NCBI GenBank assembly: GCA_020632495.1
Contig: JACKFL010000006.1
Coordinates: 1,178,001 to 1,242,000 of the forward strand
DNA from: Candidatus Omnitrophota bacterium
GTDB taxonomy: Bacteria; Omnitrophota; Gorgyraeia; Zapsychrales; Zapsychraceae
DNA: 64,000 bases
Reading direction: 5' to 3'
The notes under the pieces were generated by a model. The model made no database searches and was not told the DNA's origin. It saw nothing but the letters and a program-made list of their open reading frames with translations. This document shows positions 43,392 to 51,694 of the stretch, piece by piece (the stretch's first letter is position 1; each line of letters begins with the position of its first letter). The position numbers were made by a program, and so were the translations under genes.

Positions 43392-44180
43392 TCAGGGGGC
43401 GGAATCCTTGCGGGGCGGGGGAATATTCCAGCGATTTCTCTCTTTATGGATCATTTCTCCAGCCAAATCCTGCAGAAATCGTGCCTGCTCCGGCTTTAAT
43501 CCGGCCGTATAACTGCTGCCGAAGGGGCTGCGCTGGTATAGAGTGGCGTAAATGACGCAAGCCGCCAAATATGTCCCCGCGAGGGTGGGCGTTTGCCCGT
43601 CGCTGAAGAACAGGACTATCCCTTTGTCGTTATTTAAGGCGCGGCGCATCGCCTCGCCGACCGGCGCGATCATGATTTCACTGTGCTCGGCCGCTTTACG
43701 ATAGCTGTCGGTCAACGCCTTTTGCATGGAGTTGAAATCACCGTACGGTGTCTTGCGGGCCCCCTGCCGCGAGGCCCAGGTAACAAACAGCACGGGTGTA
43801 GCCCCGCGGTCGGATACAATCTTGCGGAAGCGCTGAACCGCCGGAATCATACTGTTTTCGCGCATACGCTCATCCAGCGGCAGTATCCCGTGCTCCTGCA
43901 GGATGACATAGTCCCATTGCTGCCGCCGCAGCAGGAGTTTGGTCTTATCCAGTTGAAAATGCTGCATTAACCGGAATCCGGGCATGGTGGACTTGCCGGT
44001 CATCAACGCGTCCCCTGTCCCCGCGGCCAGCTGTTCAAGCATTTCAGGCAGGTCATTGGCATCCGTATACTCGTTGCCGATAAACAGGACCCTGGCTACC
44101 GGCTGCGCGGCCGCCGGTGCGGGCCACATGGCGGCCAACGCCGTTAACACTATCAAGGTAATGAATCTTACCCGTTGCAT
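43392..44180 (-). CDS. SGNH-hydrolase-like protein lacking catalytic Ser and His
   Basis: 262 aa. Signal peptide (1-25). The fold signatures of DUF4886/SGNH hydrolases are kept: VLFIGNEYTDANDLPEML (block I), WDYVILQEHGILPL (block III), and DGQTPTLAGTYLAA (block V). The nucleophile Ser of FIGNSYT is Glu37, and the catalytic His of the D-x-x-H-P motif is Thr197 (Asp194 remains). So it is probably a pseudoenzyme, perhaps a carbohydrate or ester binder. GGGG lies before the ATG. Followed in the same operon order by a PD40 protein and a zincin-like paralogue upstream. Confidence 0.82.
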   Translation of the reverse strand: MQRVRFITLIVLTALAAMWPAPAAAQPVARVLFIGNEYTDANDLPEMLEQLAAGTGDALMTGKSTMPGFRLMQHFQLDKTKLLLRRQQWDYVILQEHGILPLDERMRENSMIPAVQRFRKIVSDRGATPVLFVTWASRQGARKTPYGDFNSMQKALTDSYRKAAEHSEIMIAPVGEAMRRALNNDKGIVLFFSDGQTPTLAGTYLAACVIYATLYQRSPFGSSYTAGLKPEQARFLQDLAGEMIHKERNRWNIPPPRKDSAP

Positions 44181-44194
44181 AGTAAATCACCCCT

Positions 44195-45130
44195 TCAAGG
44201 CCGCGTGACGCGGTACAGATGGAATTTTTTTCCTGTTTTCCGGTGATAATACAGATATTTACCGTCCGGCGACAGGGCCGGCCCTTCAACGAAATCCAGG
44301 GTGCCGATGGCGTCGACGGTCTGCGGCGGACCGAACGGTTCCCCTTCTGAAGCGCGCGTGGCCCGCATAATCCGGGATCTCAGACGCAGATGGGCCAGAT
44401 CATCGGCCGCGAGCCGGGTAAAAAATAATTCGCGTCCATCCGCCGACAGGGCGGCCGCGTACTCCAGATCATCCGTATTGATATTCTGCATCAGACGATC
44501 GGACTCCTCAAGATTAAATACAAACTTTTTCCCCTGCCGCCGGGAGACCAGCAGGTCCGCGGCCTGGATATAGCGGACCGAACCGCCTTCCCAACCCCAC
44601 GTGGCCCGCGAGATCACCGCCGTATTCCCGTCGGCTGAGATTTCGATATCCATATTGCCGTGAATGCGTCCGCGGAACAGCTCGGGCCGCCGCGCCGGGA
44701 CTGCCGTAAAATTTTCGATCGCGGTCACCGTTCCCGCACTCTCCTGCCAGCGGCCCACCCTCAACATGCGCGGGGCCCGGGTGTCCACAAAGTAAAGATT
44801 CCCGTCACGGTCCAGACTGGCCGCGCCCTGGGTTTCGGTGCGGCTGTTGACGCCCCCGACTTCCCCTTGATACGCCCATCTTCCGTTTACCAAGCGCGCG
44901 AAGTGCAGGTCCTTTTTGTTCTCCTTGTCACCGCTGTTAAAAAACAGCACACGTCCGTCCCGGGAAATAAAAGGCTCCTCGGTGCTTAACGGCTGAGCGA
45001 AGGCTCCGGGCGGCAGATCATCGATGTACACACGTTCCGGAGATCCGAACCCTTCGCCGGCCAGCGCCGGAGCACCGGCTACCAGCAGGATCAGAATCAG
45101 CCCGCCTGTGATCCATCTGCCCCCGGTCAC
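44195..45130 (-). CDS. Exported PD40/TolB-like beta-propeller protein
   Basis: 311 aa. Leader (about 1-24, ALA-G). Repeats of the PD40 type: EEPFISRDGRVLFFNSG, GAASLDRDGNLYFVDTR, MDIEISADGNTAVISRATWG, AAALSADGRELFFTRLA, GPALSPDGKYLYYHR, giving a five- to six-bladed propeller. Likely a periplasmic protein-interaction module. Start is GTG at 45130, overlapping the stop of the upstream gene by 4 bases. Confidence 0.8.
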   Translation of the reverse strand: MTGGRWITGGLILILLVAGAPALAGEGFGSPERVYIDDLPPGAFAQPLSTEEPFISRDGRVLFFNSGDKENKKDLHFARLVNGRWAYQGEVGGVNSRTETQGAASLDRDGNLYFVDTRAPRMLRVGRWQESAGTVTAIENFTAVPARRPELFRGRIHGNMDIEISADGNTAVISRATWGWEGGSVRYIQAADLLVSRRQGKKFVFNLEESDRLMQNINTDDLEYAAALSADGRELFFTRLAADDLAHLRLRSRIMRATRASEGEPFGPPQTVDAIGTLDFVEGPALSPDGKYLYYHRKTGKKFHLYRVTRP

Positions 45131-45858
45131 GGCGCCCCCGGGACCTGTTCGATCCGCGATATGATGTACTCCCGCAGATCCGCGGCCAGCGTATCGGGGT
45201 CACGTTTCAAATAACTTTGAAACACTTCGCGCCAGTTATCCGTGCGGATGTCCATGTACATCCGCCAAAATGTCTCCTCCCCCAGTTCCGCCAGCAGGAA
45301 ACGGATCAGCGCGCCGGCCAGCATCCCGGTTTCGGCATCGGCGCCCGGATCCTCCATAAGTTGCGGCAGATCCGGCCGCGGCGGCCAGCGGCGGGACGGT
45401 TCGAGGGATCGGTCTTCCAGTCGGCGCTGCATTGCGTAGCGCAGCTTGGACTGGCTCTTGAACAACCCCTGCCGGATCCCGGGCGGCGCCTTGGGATTCA
45501 GCGGTGCATACATCACAAACAAAAATTCGTGGACCGACGTCAACCGGTAGCGCGGACCGTACATAATGTGGACCGCGTCCTTATCCGGTTCGGCATAGGC
45601 CCTTTCCTTGAGTTCGTCATACAGATAAACGTCGACAGTGCCGGACGGCGTTCCTTCCGGCAGAAACGCGCGGGCCGCGCCATAGGTCCGCTCATAGATT
45701 TCTACGACCTTCATCAGTTCTCTCGCGGCCACGGAACCCGGCCGGTAATGGAGGCGAAGGTTCGGCGTGTCGAGCGTCTGCCAACGGTTGATTTGACATC
45801 CGCCGGCCAGCCATGCGGCGCACAGCATGAAACCGACGGTCATATGCATATTTTTCAT
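45127..45858 (-). CDS. Zincin-like lipoprotein paralogue with broken zinc site
   Basis: 243 aa, the same length as the lipoprotein at 32724-33455 and alignable along its whole length (GGWQSVETDRLIIHYKK vs NRWQTLDTPNLRLHYRP; LTSMHEFLHIFLQRLNPHAP vs LTSVHEFLFVMYAPLNPKAP). The zinc motif is HEFLF here: His110 and Glu111 remain but the second His is Phe114, and the downstream RFEEG reads IRQG. It should not hold catalytic zinc. Leader with a weak lipobox near Cys21. GGGGAG precedes the ATG. Confidence 0.8.
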   Translation of the reverse strand: MKNMHMTVGFMLCAAWLAGGCQINRWQTLDTPNLRLHYRPGSVAARELMKVVEIYERTYGAARAFLPEGTPSGTVDVYLYDELKERAYAEPDKDAVHIMYGPRYRLTSVHEFLFVMYAPLNPKAPPGIRQGLFKSQSKLRYAMQRRLEDRSLEPSRRWPPRPDLPQLMEDPGADAETGMLAGALIRFLLAELGEETFWRMYMDIRTDNWREVFQSYLKRDPDTLAADLREYIISRIEQVPGAP

Positions 45859-46030
45859 AAGACTCTCCCCGCGGTTCTCGTCATTTTACGGATTATTCGC
45901 CCGGGAGGCAATGCCCAAGCCACAAAATTGGCGGCGGAACGTGTGAGTTCGGAGTAACGGCAGGTGACGAAAATGGATGGCTGTGTGAGGATCGGGGCGG
46001 GTTGGTCAATAAGACATCCGGAGGGAGAAT

Positions 46031-48133
46031 TTACTCAAAGCCGAGCAGGCGTCCGCCCTGATATACCAGCAGCGCGGCCAGATAGGCCAGGCCGGTCATG
46101 TAGAAGATTTGGAACGCGGTCCACTGCCAGGATCCGGTCTCGCGATACACCACCGCGACCGTACTGGCACATTGCATCGCGTAGACGTAAAAGACCATCA
46201 ACCCCAGACAGACCAGCGGCGTAAATAACGGTCTTCCGTCCGGCCACTGGGCCCGGCGGAAGTTTTCCCGCAGCACATCCGTCTCGGCCTCTTCCTCGAG
46301 GTTGAACACAATGTTCATGGTCGAGACAAACACCTCGCGCGCGGCAAAGGATCCGATCAGACCGATGCCGATACGCCAGTCATATCCCAGCGGCTTGATC
46401 ACCGGCTCGATGGCGGAGCCGATCTGTCCGGCGACACTGTGCCGCAGCTGTTCGGAGGCCGGCAACTGGTCGTTTTTGGGAAAGGACATAAGCACCCACA
46501 GCGCTACCGACATCATTAAAATGATTGTCCCGGCCCGCTTTAAAAACTGCCGGCTGCGCTCCCACATCTGTAATAGCACGGCCCGCAGTGACGGCATGCG
46601 GTACGGCGGCAGTTCCATGATGAACAGCGGCTTCTGACTTTTGAGCAGGGTCTTTTTGAAAATCCATGCCACCACCCCCACGCCGGCGGTACCCAAGGCA
46701 TACATTAACAGCATAATCCCGGATTTTTCCCAGGCATCGGCGTTGGGAATCAGCACGGCGATCATAATCGTATACACGGGCAGTCTTGCCGAACAGCTCA
46801 TCAGCGGCGCGACCATCACGGTCACCAAGCGGTCCCGCCGGCTTTCGATGGTGCGGGCGGCCATAACCCCGGGGATGGCGCAGGCGTAAGAACTCAACAA
46901 CGGAATAAAGGATTTCCCGTGCAGGCCGACTTTGCTCATAAGCCGGTCCATGATGAATGCGGCGCGCGCCATATATCCGGTGTCCTGCAATAATCCGATG
47001 AAGAAAAAGAGAATGAGAATCTGGGGCAGAAAGATGACCACCCCTCCCACACCAGCAATAATGCCGTTACTAATCAGGTCCGCCAGTGCATTGTCGGGCA
47101 ACGCGGTTTGTATCCATCCTGCCAGAGCCGCGAAGGCGCTGTCGATCCATTCCATCGGATAGGAGGCCACCGTAAAAATGGTATAGAACATCAGCGCCAT
47201 GACCGCTATGAAAAACAGCCAGCCGAAAATACGGTGCGTTAGGACGGCGTCGAGGCGTTCGGTGAGATCGGTCTTGCGGGTCTTGGGTTCGCGGACCGTC
47301 TTGGCGATGATCGTTTTAATCCACGCGTAACGGGCCTCAACCGCGGCTGAGCGGGCCCGCAGGCCCTGCCGCTTGAGACGGTCCTGGACCGCGTTGATTT
47401 GCTCGATAAGTTCGGCTTTGTAAAATTTTCCCTGGGTGTCGGTGGCATTCTCGCTCATCCGTCCGACCGAGAATATCGACATCGCCTCCGAGAAGGCCTG
47501 GGCATTGTCCATGCCTTCGTGACGTTGCAACAGACGGACAATATGCTCGACCTCCTCTTCCAAATCCGGGGCCATCCGCCATTGCCGGGTATAGTCGGCG
47601 CGAACGCCGGCCCGGATGTGTTCCTTCAATTCCTCCAGGCCCCGCCCCTGATTCGCGACCAGCGGGATAACCGGCACGCCCAGTTCACGGCTGAGCGCGC
47701 CGGTATCGATCTGCCGGCCTAGCTTCTCGACTTCGTCCATCATGTTCAGGGCGACTACGATCGGCAGTCCCAGGTCCATGATTTGACAGACGAGATACAG
47801 ATTCCGTTCGATGTTGCTGGCGTCGACCACGCAGACAACCAGGTCCGGCCGCGGCGTATCCGGAGCGCGGTCCAGGAGCACATCGCGGGCGATTTGTTCA
47901 TCGGGTGATCGCACCGCCAAACTGTATGTACCGGGCAGGTCCAGGACATTGACCGTCCGGCCGCCTTCCAAGGTCAGGGTGCCTGTTTTCTTCTCGACGG
48001 TCACCCCGGCATAGTTTCCGACCTTTTGCCGGAGCTTGGTCAACGCGTTAAAGACGGTAGTTTTTCCGGAATTCGGATTCCCGGCCAAGGCGATGGTCTT
48101 GGGTACGATTTGGTTGGATACTTCGGAAGGCAT
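46031..48133 (-). CDS. feoB: Ferrous iron transporter FeoB
   Basis: 700 aa. Inner-membrane Fe(II) importer. N-terminal G protein: GNPNSGKT (18-25), switch region NYAGVTVEKK, DLPGTYSL, NMMD; then a GDI-like helical segment and two Gate motifs within the membrane domain (RAAFIMDRLMSKVGLHGKSFIPLLSSYACAIPG and AAREVFVSTMN). Complete length. Follows feoA by three bases and is part of the same transcript; no feoC is found downstream. Confidence 0.96.
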   Translation of the reverse strand: MPSEVSNQIVPKTIALAGNPNSGKTTVFNALTKLRQKVGNYAGVTVEKKTGTLTLEGGRTVNVLDLPGTYSLAVRSPDEQIARDVLLDRAPDTPRPDLVVCVVDASNIERNLYLVCQIMDLGLPIVVALNMMDEVEKLGRQIDTGALSRELGVPVIPLVANQGRGLEELKEHIRAGVRADYTRQWRMAPDLEEEVEHIVRLLQRHEGMDNAQAFSEAMSIFSVGRMSENATDTQGKFYKAELIEQINAVQDRLKRQGLRARSAAVEARYAWIKTIIAKTVREPKTRKTDLTERLDAVLTHRIFGWLFFIAVMALMFYTIFTVASYPMEWIDSAFAALAGWIQTALPDNALADLISNGIIAGVGGVVIFLPQILILFFFIGLLQDTGYMARAAFIMDRLMSKVGLHGKSFIPLLSSYACAIPGVMAARTIESRRDRLVTVMVAPLMSCSARLPVYTIMIAVLIPNADAWEKSGIMLLMYALGTAGVGVVAWIFKKTLLKSQKPLFIMELPPYRMPSLRAVLLQMWERSRQFLKRAGTIILMMSVALWVLMSFPKNDQLPASEQLRHSVAGQIGSAIEPVIKPLGYDWRIGIGLIGSFAAREVFVSTMNIVFNLEEEAETDVLRENFRRAQWPDGRPLFTPLVCLGLMVFYVYAMQCASTVAVVYRETGSWQWTAFQIFYMTGLAYLAALLVYQGGRLLGFE

Positions 48134-48136
48134 GAT

Positions 48137-48385
48137 TTAAACGGCGATGTTCACCAGGATCAGTTCCGCTTCCGCACGCCGGAGGGAAAGCATATAACCG
48201 CGGACTTTGATCTCGACCGGATCTCCGAGAGGCGCAAACCGGATGATTTCAATCTGTTCACCCGGGGTCAGGCCCATTTCTTCCAGCCGCGCGCAGGTGT
48301 CATTCTCTTCGAGAAAGTCATGAACGCGGCCGGTCTGTCCCACAGTCAGTTCGCTGAGGCGTTTGATATCCTCTTGTTCAGCCAT
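48137..48385 (-). other. Possible internal start giving a single-domain FeoA
   Basis: In-frame ATG at 48385 with GGAGGG four bases upstream, at the border between the two FeoA domains. Would give an 82-residue protein of normal FeoA size. Confidence 0.5.
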
Positions 48386-48676
48386 GTCTCCCTCCGCTGG
48401 TTGCGGGCATTGGCCGACAATGACATTGCGGGCCAATCCTTCGCTGATAATGATTTTGGAATCACAGACCTTGCAGATAAAGGCCGAGTTATGCGCGATC
48501 ATCTGGATTTGGGCATTCTCGCAAAAGCCCATTTCCCGCAGGCGCTGGCATTCTCCGTGATCTCCGCGGAGGCATTCAACCAGCACTTGTTCTCCCGCGC
48601 AGACATCACACAGACTTTTGCTGTCCGTGGCGGACGGAGGCTGCGTCTTTTTCTGCTTTTTGATCAAGTTCAACAT
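48137..48676 (-). CDS. feoA: FeoA protein with two fused FeoA domains
   Basis: 179 aa. Two SH3-like FeoA domains in tandem: the first at about 30-92 (ECQRLREMGFCENAQIQMIAHN) and the second at about 106-178 (TCARLEEMGLTPGEQIEIIRFAPLGDPVEIKVRGYMLSLRRAEA). Normal FeoA is about 75-85 aa. Exactly between them lies an internal ATG at 48385 (MAEQED) preceded by GGAGGG, so a separate second FeoA may also be made. Four N-terminal cysteines (CDVC, and C in ECQR, plus KVCDS) might bind iron or a cluster. Confidence 0.9.
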   Translation of the reverse strand: MLNLIKKQKKTQPPSATDSKSLCDVCAGEQVLVECLRGDHGECQRLREMGFCENAQIQMIAHNSAFICKVCDSKIIISEGLARNVIVGQCPQPAEGDMAEQEDIKRLSELTVGQTGRVHDFLEENDTCARLEEMGLTPGEQIEIIRFAPLGDPVEIKVRGYMLSLRRAEAELILVNIAV

Positions 48677-48692
48677 ATCAGGTCCCCTGGGT

Positions 48693-48725
48693 AAAAGAAA
48701 AGCCCATCTCTTAGAGAAATGGGCA
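48693..48725 (-). terminator. Terminator hairpin in the feoAB leader
   Basis: Stem GCCCAT..TCT / AGA..ATGGGC followed, on the minus strand, by TTTTCTTTT, only 17 bases before the feoA start. It may stop read-through from the upstream gene or act as an attenuator for feoAB. Confidence 0.75.
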
Positions 48726-48781
48726 TGGGATTCAAGCTCTCGAGCCTATTCCGTATATCGGTATTTTTTCGACTTATTAGT

Positions 48782-48810
48782 AAGATACCCCGGCGGCCGG
48801 ATTTTGTCAA
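48782..48810 (-). promoter_or_regulatory. Strong promoter for feoAB
   Basis: Consensus TTGACA at 48805-48810, 17-base spacer, TATCTT at 48782-48787. Transcription would start near 48775, giving a leader of about 100 bases that contains the terminator hairpin. Confidence 0.65.
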
Positions 48811-48849
48811 TTCCAAAAAATGGGAATTGAGCATCCGGCCTCCGGGGTA
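48786..48849. other. 64-base near-perfect hairpin containing the feo -35 box
   Basis: TACCCCGG + GGCCGGAT + TCAATTCC pair with GGAATTGA + ATCCGGCC + CCGGGGTA, 24 pairs with small bulges, loop of eight. It starts nine bases after the stop at 48859; the -35 TTGACA sits across its apex arm. Confidence 0.75.
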
Positions 48850-48858
48850 GCCGGGCGT

Positions 48859-49725
48859 TTACTGGTTGGCGGCGCGCAACACCTTGGCCAATTCCTGGGT
48901 AAATGCCGTGATCATGGATTCCATCTCGGTTTTGGTCGCGGACATAACGATTTGCATAAATTTACGGGTCGTCGGCTTGTCCAGAAACGCTACATAAGCA
49001 TCGAGCCCCTGCTTCGGCAAATCACTGTAAGTAAACACGAGGTTCTGAATAGAGGCCTCCTGAATCTGCATCTTGATCATCGGCCGGGCCTGCTCCATCT
49101 GGGCCTTGATCTGATCGATGTCGATACCACTGTCCGGCCCCACGACATTGGCGATGGCCGAAATCATCGCCAGCTGCGTGTACATTTGAATATCCAGCGC
49201 AAATTCGGAAGAACCGGTCAATTCATCGATCTTCCGTGCCTTGGCCACGATCTCGGGATCCTTCATTAAAGCCGCCAAATCGCGGTCGGTATTTTGTAGG
49301 GACTCAGCGGAACTGGCCTCGATTTCCTTATTGGTGATTTCCTGGGCCTGTTCCGATTCGTACCAGTCCAGCACATCGTCGATCTCCGGTCCGGTAAGTT
49401 TCTTGTCGAGCTCAGCGATAACCGCCTCCACCAGGTCGGCTGCAATTATGGTGTCATCGACGGCTTGCTTGATACCGTCGCGCAGGAGTTGCGGAATTTC
49501 CTGTCCCGGCTCGGCAGGGGCGTCGGCCGCGGATTTAATGACCTTCGGGATTTCCGAGTACTGGATGCGGATTCCGGAAATATCCATCAGCCGGTTCAGT
49601 TTACCGGTCCGTGTTTCGGCCATCTCGGCAATAGCCGATTTGACTTCCTTTCCTTGCGCCATGACCGGCGCAGCGGCCGCCATCATGAGCAACAGGACGG
49701 GTATAATCAGGACAAATTTTTTCAC
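48859..49725 (-). CDS. Exported helical protein, DUF2059-like
   Basis: 288 aa. Leader (about 1-24, VMA-Q). Helical mature part with LMDISGIRIQYSEIP and LTGPEIDDVLDWYESEQAQEITNKEIEAS, the latter resembling the DUF2059 core (a WYeS-type helix). Function unknown. Start is GTG at 49725 behind AAGGAGG. Paralogue of the protein at 50220-51071. Confidence 0.78.
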   Translation of the reverse strand: MKKFVLIIPVLLLMMAAAAPVMAQGKEVKSAIAEMAETRTGKLNRLMDISGIRIQYSEIPKVIKSAADAPAEPGQEIPQLLRDGIKQAVDDTIIAADLVEAVIAELDKKLTGPEIDDVLDWYESEQAQEITNKEIEASSAESLQNTDRDLAALMKDPEIVAKARKIDELTGSSEFALDIQMYTQLAMISAIANVVGPDSGIDIDQIKAQMEQARPMIKMQIQEASIQNLVFTYSDLPKQGLDAYVAFLDKPTTRKFMQIVMSATKTEMESMITAFTQELAKVLRAANQ

Positions 49726-49811
49726 CGGGACCTCCTTAAGTAGGTGTTTACGTTCAACGTTGGTGACACGGTTTTCAAACCAGGCGGTCGGCCGGTCAGC
49801 GACCCGGGACC

Positions 49812-50207
49812 TCACGCAGGTTTTTGCACAAGGTACAGCGGGATGGAGCTGACGTGTTTTTCGTCGATGGCCAGATCAACCGAATACTCCCCGAACTTTT
49901 GAAAATTGATTTTTTGAAGATTTAATACAATATTTTCCGTCAGTGTTTTTTGATGGTGTTGGGGACGGATATTGACAGTCCCCTTCAATGCCGGCATGAC
50001 GTGTTTGCCGTCGAAGTCGACAAAGTTAATGGCCAGACTGTGCACCCCTTCTTCAATGGCCTCAAAGCGGATGCGCAGGGCGATGGCGCACTGCTGGAAG
50101 ACTACCGGAACCTCCTTCGCCCAAATGGCGTCGAAAGTCCCGAGGATATTCAGTTTGCCTTGTTGATTCGTGGCGGCGTCGCAAAGACTGAAGATTTCGA
50201 CGTGGAT
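49812..50207 (-). CDS. DUF6941-like protein with apparent ATC start codon
   Basis: 131 aa if read from ATC at 50207; a start at the first GTG (50045) would lose 54 residues of clearly conserved-looking sequence (HVEIFSLCDAATNQQ, GKLNILGTFDAIWA, CAIALRIRFEAIEEG). That opening is what DUF6941 proteins begin with, usually as M-x-VExFSLCD. AAGGAGG ends six bases before the ATC, directly after the previous stop codon. No ATG, GTG or TTG is available at that place. Function of the family is unknown; it lies between two DUF2059-like genes. Confidence 0.75.
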   Translation of the reverse strand: MHVEIFSLCDAATNQQGKLNILGTFDAIWAKEVPVVFQQCAIALRIRFEAIEEGVHSLAINFVDFDGKHVMPALKGTVNIRPQHHQKTLTENIVLNLQKINFQKFGEYSVDLAIDEKHVSSIPLYLVQKPA

Positions 50208-50219
50208 GATAAACCTCCT

Positions 50220-51071
50220 TTACTGCCGGGCAGCCGCTCCGGCTTGCGCCATCTGCGCGAGCATCCGCCGCATGGTGGACACCGCGCCGCGAAAGACCGC
50301 CTGGCTGAGTTTCAGCGCGTAATCCTGCTGATTGAACTGCATATACTGCTCGAGCTCGCCGTCACTGAGCCAGCGGTAAGTGAATACGATCGAAACGGTG
50401 ATCATTTCCTCGGTCTGTTCGCGAATCTCATCTTCATATAACTCCACCTGACGATGGTATTCTTCCGTGTCGATCAACTCGTCGGAGGTGAGCAGGCCGT
50501 TCAGGGCGACTACCATCGCCTCCTGCTGGATTTTATAGTATTCCATCGCAAAATGGCTTAATTTTAGAAGTTCGTCGAAACGGCGGGCAAACGCGACACG
50601 CTGAGTTTTGGACAGCTGCAATTCTTTCATGGCCATCATCTTGCGGTGAGATTCCAGGGTCGAGGCCTGGACTTCAAGATCCGTAATTTTCCGGCCGATG
50701 TCACTTTGATACCAATCGATCAGACGGGCGACGTCCTCATCCGAGAGGGAACGCGCGATCTCGTTGCGGATTCCCTGCAGAATCTCATCCGGCTGGAAGA
50801 TGGCCACTACCTGTTGCGCCATGGAGGCAAAATCTTCGTCCGAGAGCATGCCGAAATAATCCCTTTGCAGCTCCAAGCCGGCGGCGACATCGTCCGGCAT
50901 GTCTCCGTACTGTTCGGTAATTCCGGACAGCTTCATCAGATTGTCCACGGATGCCGGAACAGGATTCGCGGCCTCGGCCGAAGACGGACCGGCCGGCGGT
51001 ACTTCGGGGCCTGTCGCCAGCAGGATGGCGATGACACTGAATCGGCAGAGATGAGCGGTTAGCTTATTCAT
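50220..51071 (-). CDS. Exported helical protein, DUF2059-like
   Basis: 283 aa. Leader near 1-35 (AEA-A). Helical with LMKLSGITEQYGDMPDDV and LSDEDVARLIDWYQSDIGRKITDLEVQAS, matching the same segments of the 48859 protein, so the two are paralogues with one gene between them. Start at 51071 overlaps the upstream gene by 8 bases; a distant CGGAG may serve it. Confidence 0.78.
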   Translation of the reverse strand: MNKLTAHLCRFSVIAILLATGPEVPPAGPSSAEAANPVPASVDNLMKLSGITEQYGDMPDDVAAGLELQRDYFGMLSDEDFASMAQQVVAIFQPDEILQGIRNEIARSLSDEDVARLIDWYQSDIGRKITDLEVQASTLESHRKMMAMKELQLSKTQRVAFARRFDELLKLSHFAMEYYKIQQEAMVVALNGLLTSDELIDTEEYHRQVELYEDEIREQTEEMITVSIVFTYRWLSDGELEQYMQFNQQDYALKLSQAVFRGAVSTMRRMLAQMAQAGAAARQ

Positions 51072-51516
51072 CGGGGGATACAGCTCCGGATTGTTCGTAG
51101 CCTTGCTTGAATTTATCGTAATTGTGCCATAAGGCACCGGTCACGCGATTGGGTTTGTTGAAAACCCTGTGCAGGCACTCAACAGCGTGCGGGGATATAT
51201 TCTTCAAGCGATGGCCCAGCAGAGAACCGACAAATCCGCAGTGATTCTCGATCCAGCAAATCCACAAACTTTCCTCCGGATCGTCCGCCGGCCGGCAGGT
51301 CACGATAACGCAAAAGCGCCCGACCGGGATCCGGAAACAGTAATACCAGCCGTTATCATCTTGCTGCGGCTCGTCATCGGCATCCACGCCGGCTTCCTTC
51401 ATTTCTGCGATAAGCCAGCGGCATACGTCATCACCGTAATTGGTGGGTTTGCTAAATTCCGCTTTGGGTTGAGCGGAATTGAATTCTTTACCGAAAAAGG
51501 TCACCAGGGTTCGCAT
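51064..51516 (-). CDS. Cytoplasmic protein of unknown function
   Basis: 150 aa. Compact, rich in Cys and Trp (DVCRWLIAEMKEAG, WYYCFRIPVGRFCVIVTCRP, LWICWIENHCGFVGSL). No family recognised. AGAAG lies near the ATG. First gene of a four-gene minus-strand group leading to the feo leader. Confidence 0.7.
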   Translation of the reverse strand: MRTLVTFFGKEFNSAQPKAEFSKPTNYGDDVCRWLIAEMKEAGVDADDEPQQDDNGWYYCFRIPVGRFCVIVTCRPADDPEESLWICWIENHCGFVGSLLGHRLKNISPHAVECLHRVFNKPNRVTGALWHNYDKFKQGYEQSGAVSPDE

Positions 51517-51625
51517 GGTTCTTCTATCTCATTGTGCACAAAGTAATAAGAGCAGTATTGTAGCGATAATTCGGTCTTAGTTCAAGCGGTAGCTCCTTAT
51601 ACAAGATAACCCGAAAAAATAGGCT

Positions 51626-51655
51626 TTGCCAACAGGATTACCCTAAAATTATGCT
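51626..51655 (+). promoter_or_regulatory. Possible promoter of the second TMTC-like gene
   Basis: TTGCCA, 18-base spacer, TATGCT, about 35 bases before the ATG, in an AT-rich stretch. Confidence 0.35.
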
Positions 51656-51694
51656 AGTATAACAAAAAATACGCTGCTTCCCGGGGTAATTCCT

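Noticed and set aside
48677..48858. Known iron or NiCo riboswitch in the feo leader
   Set aside because: The leader shows a terminator but I could not match the core of any known class.
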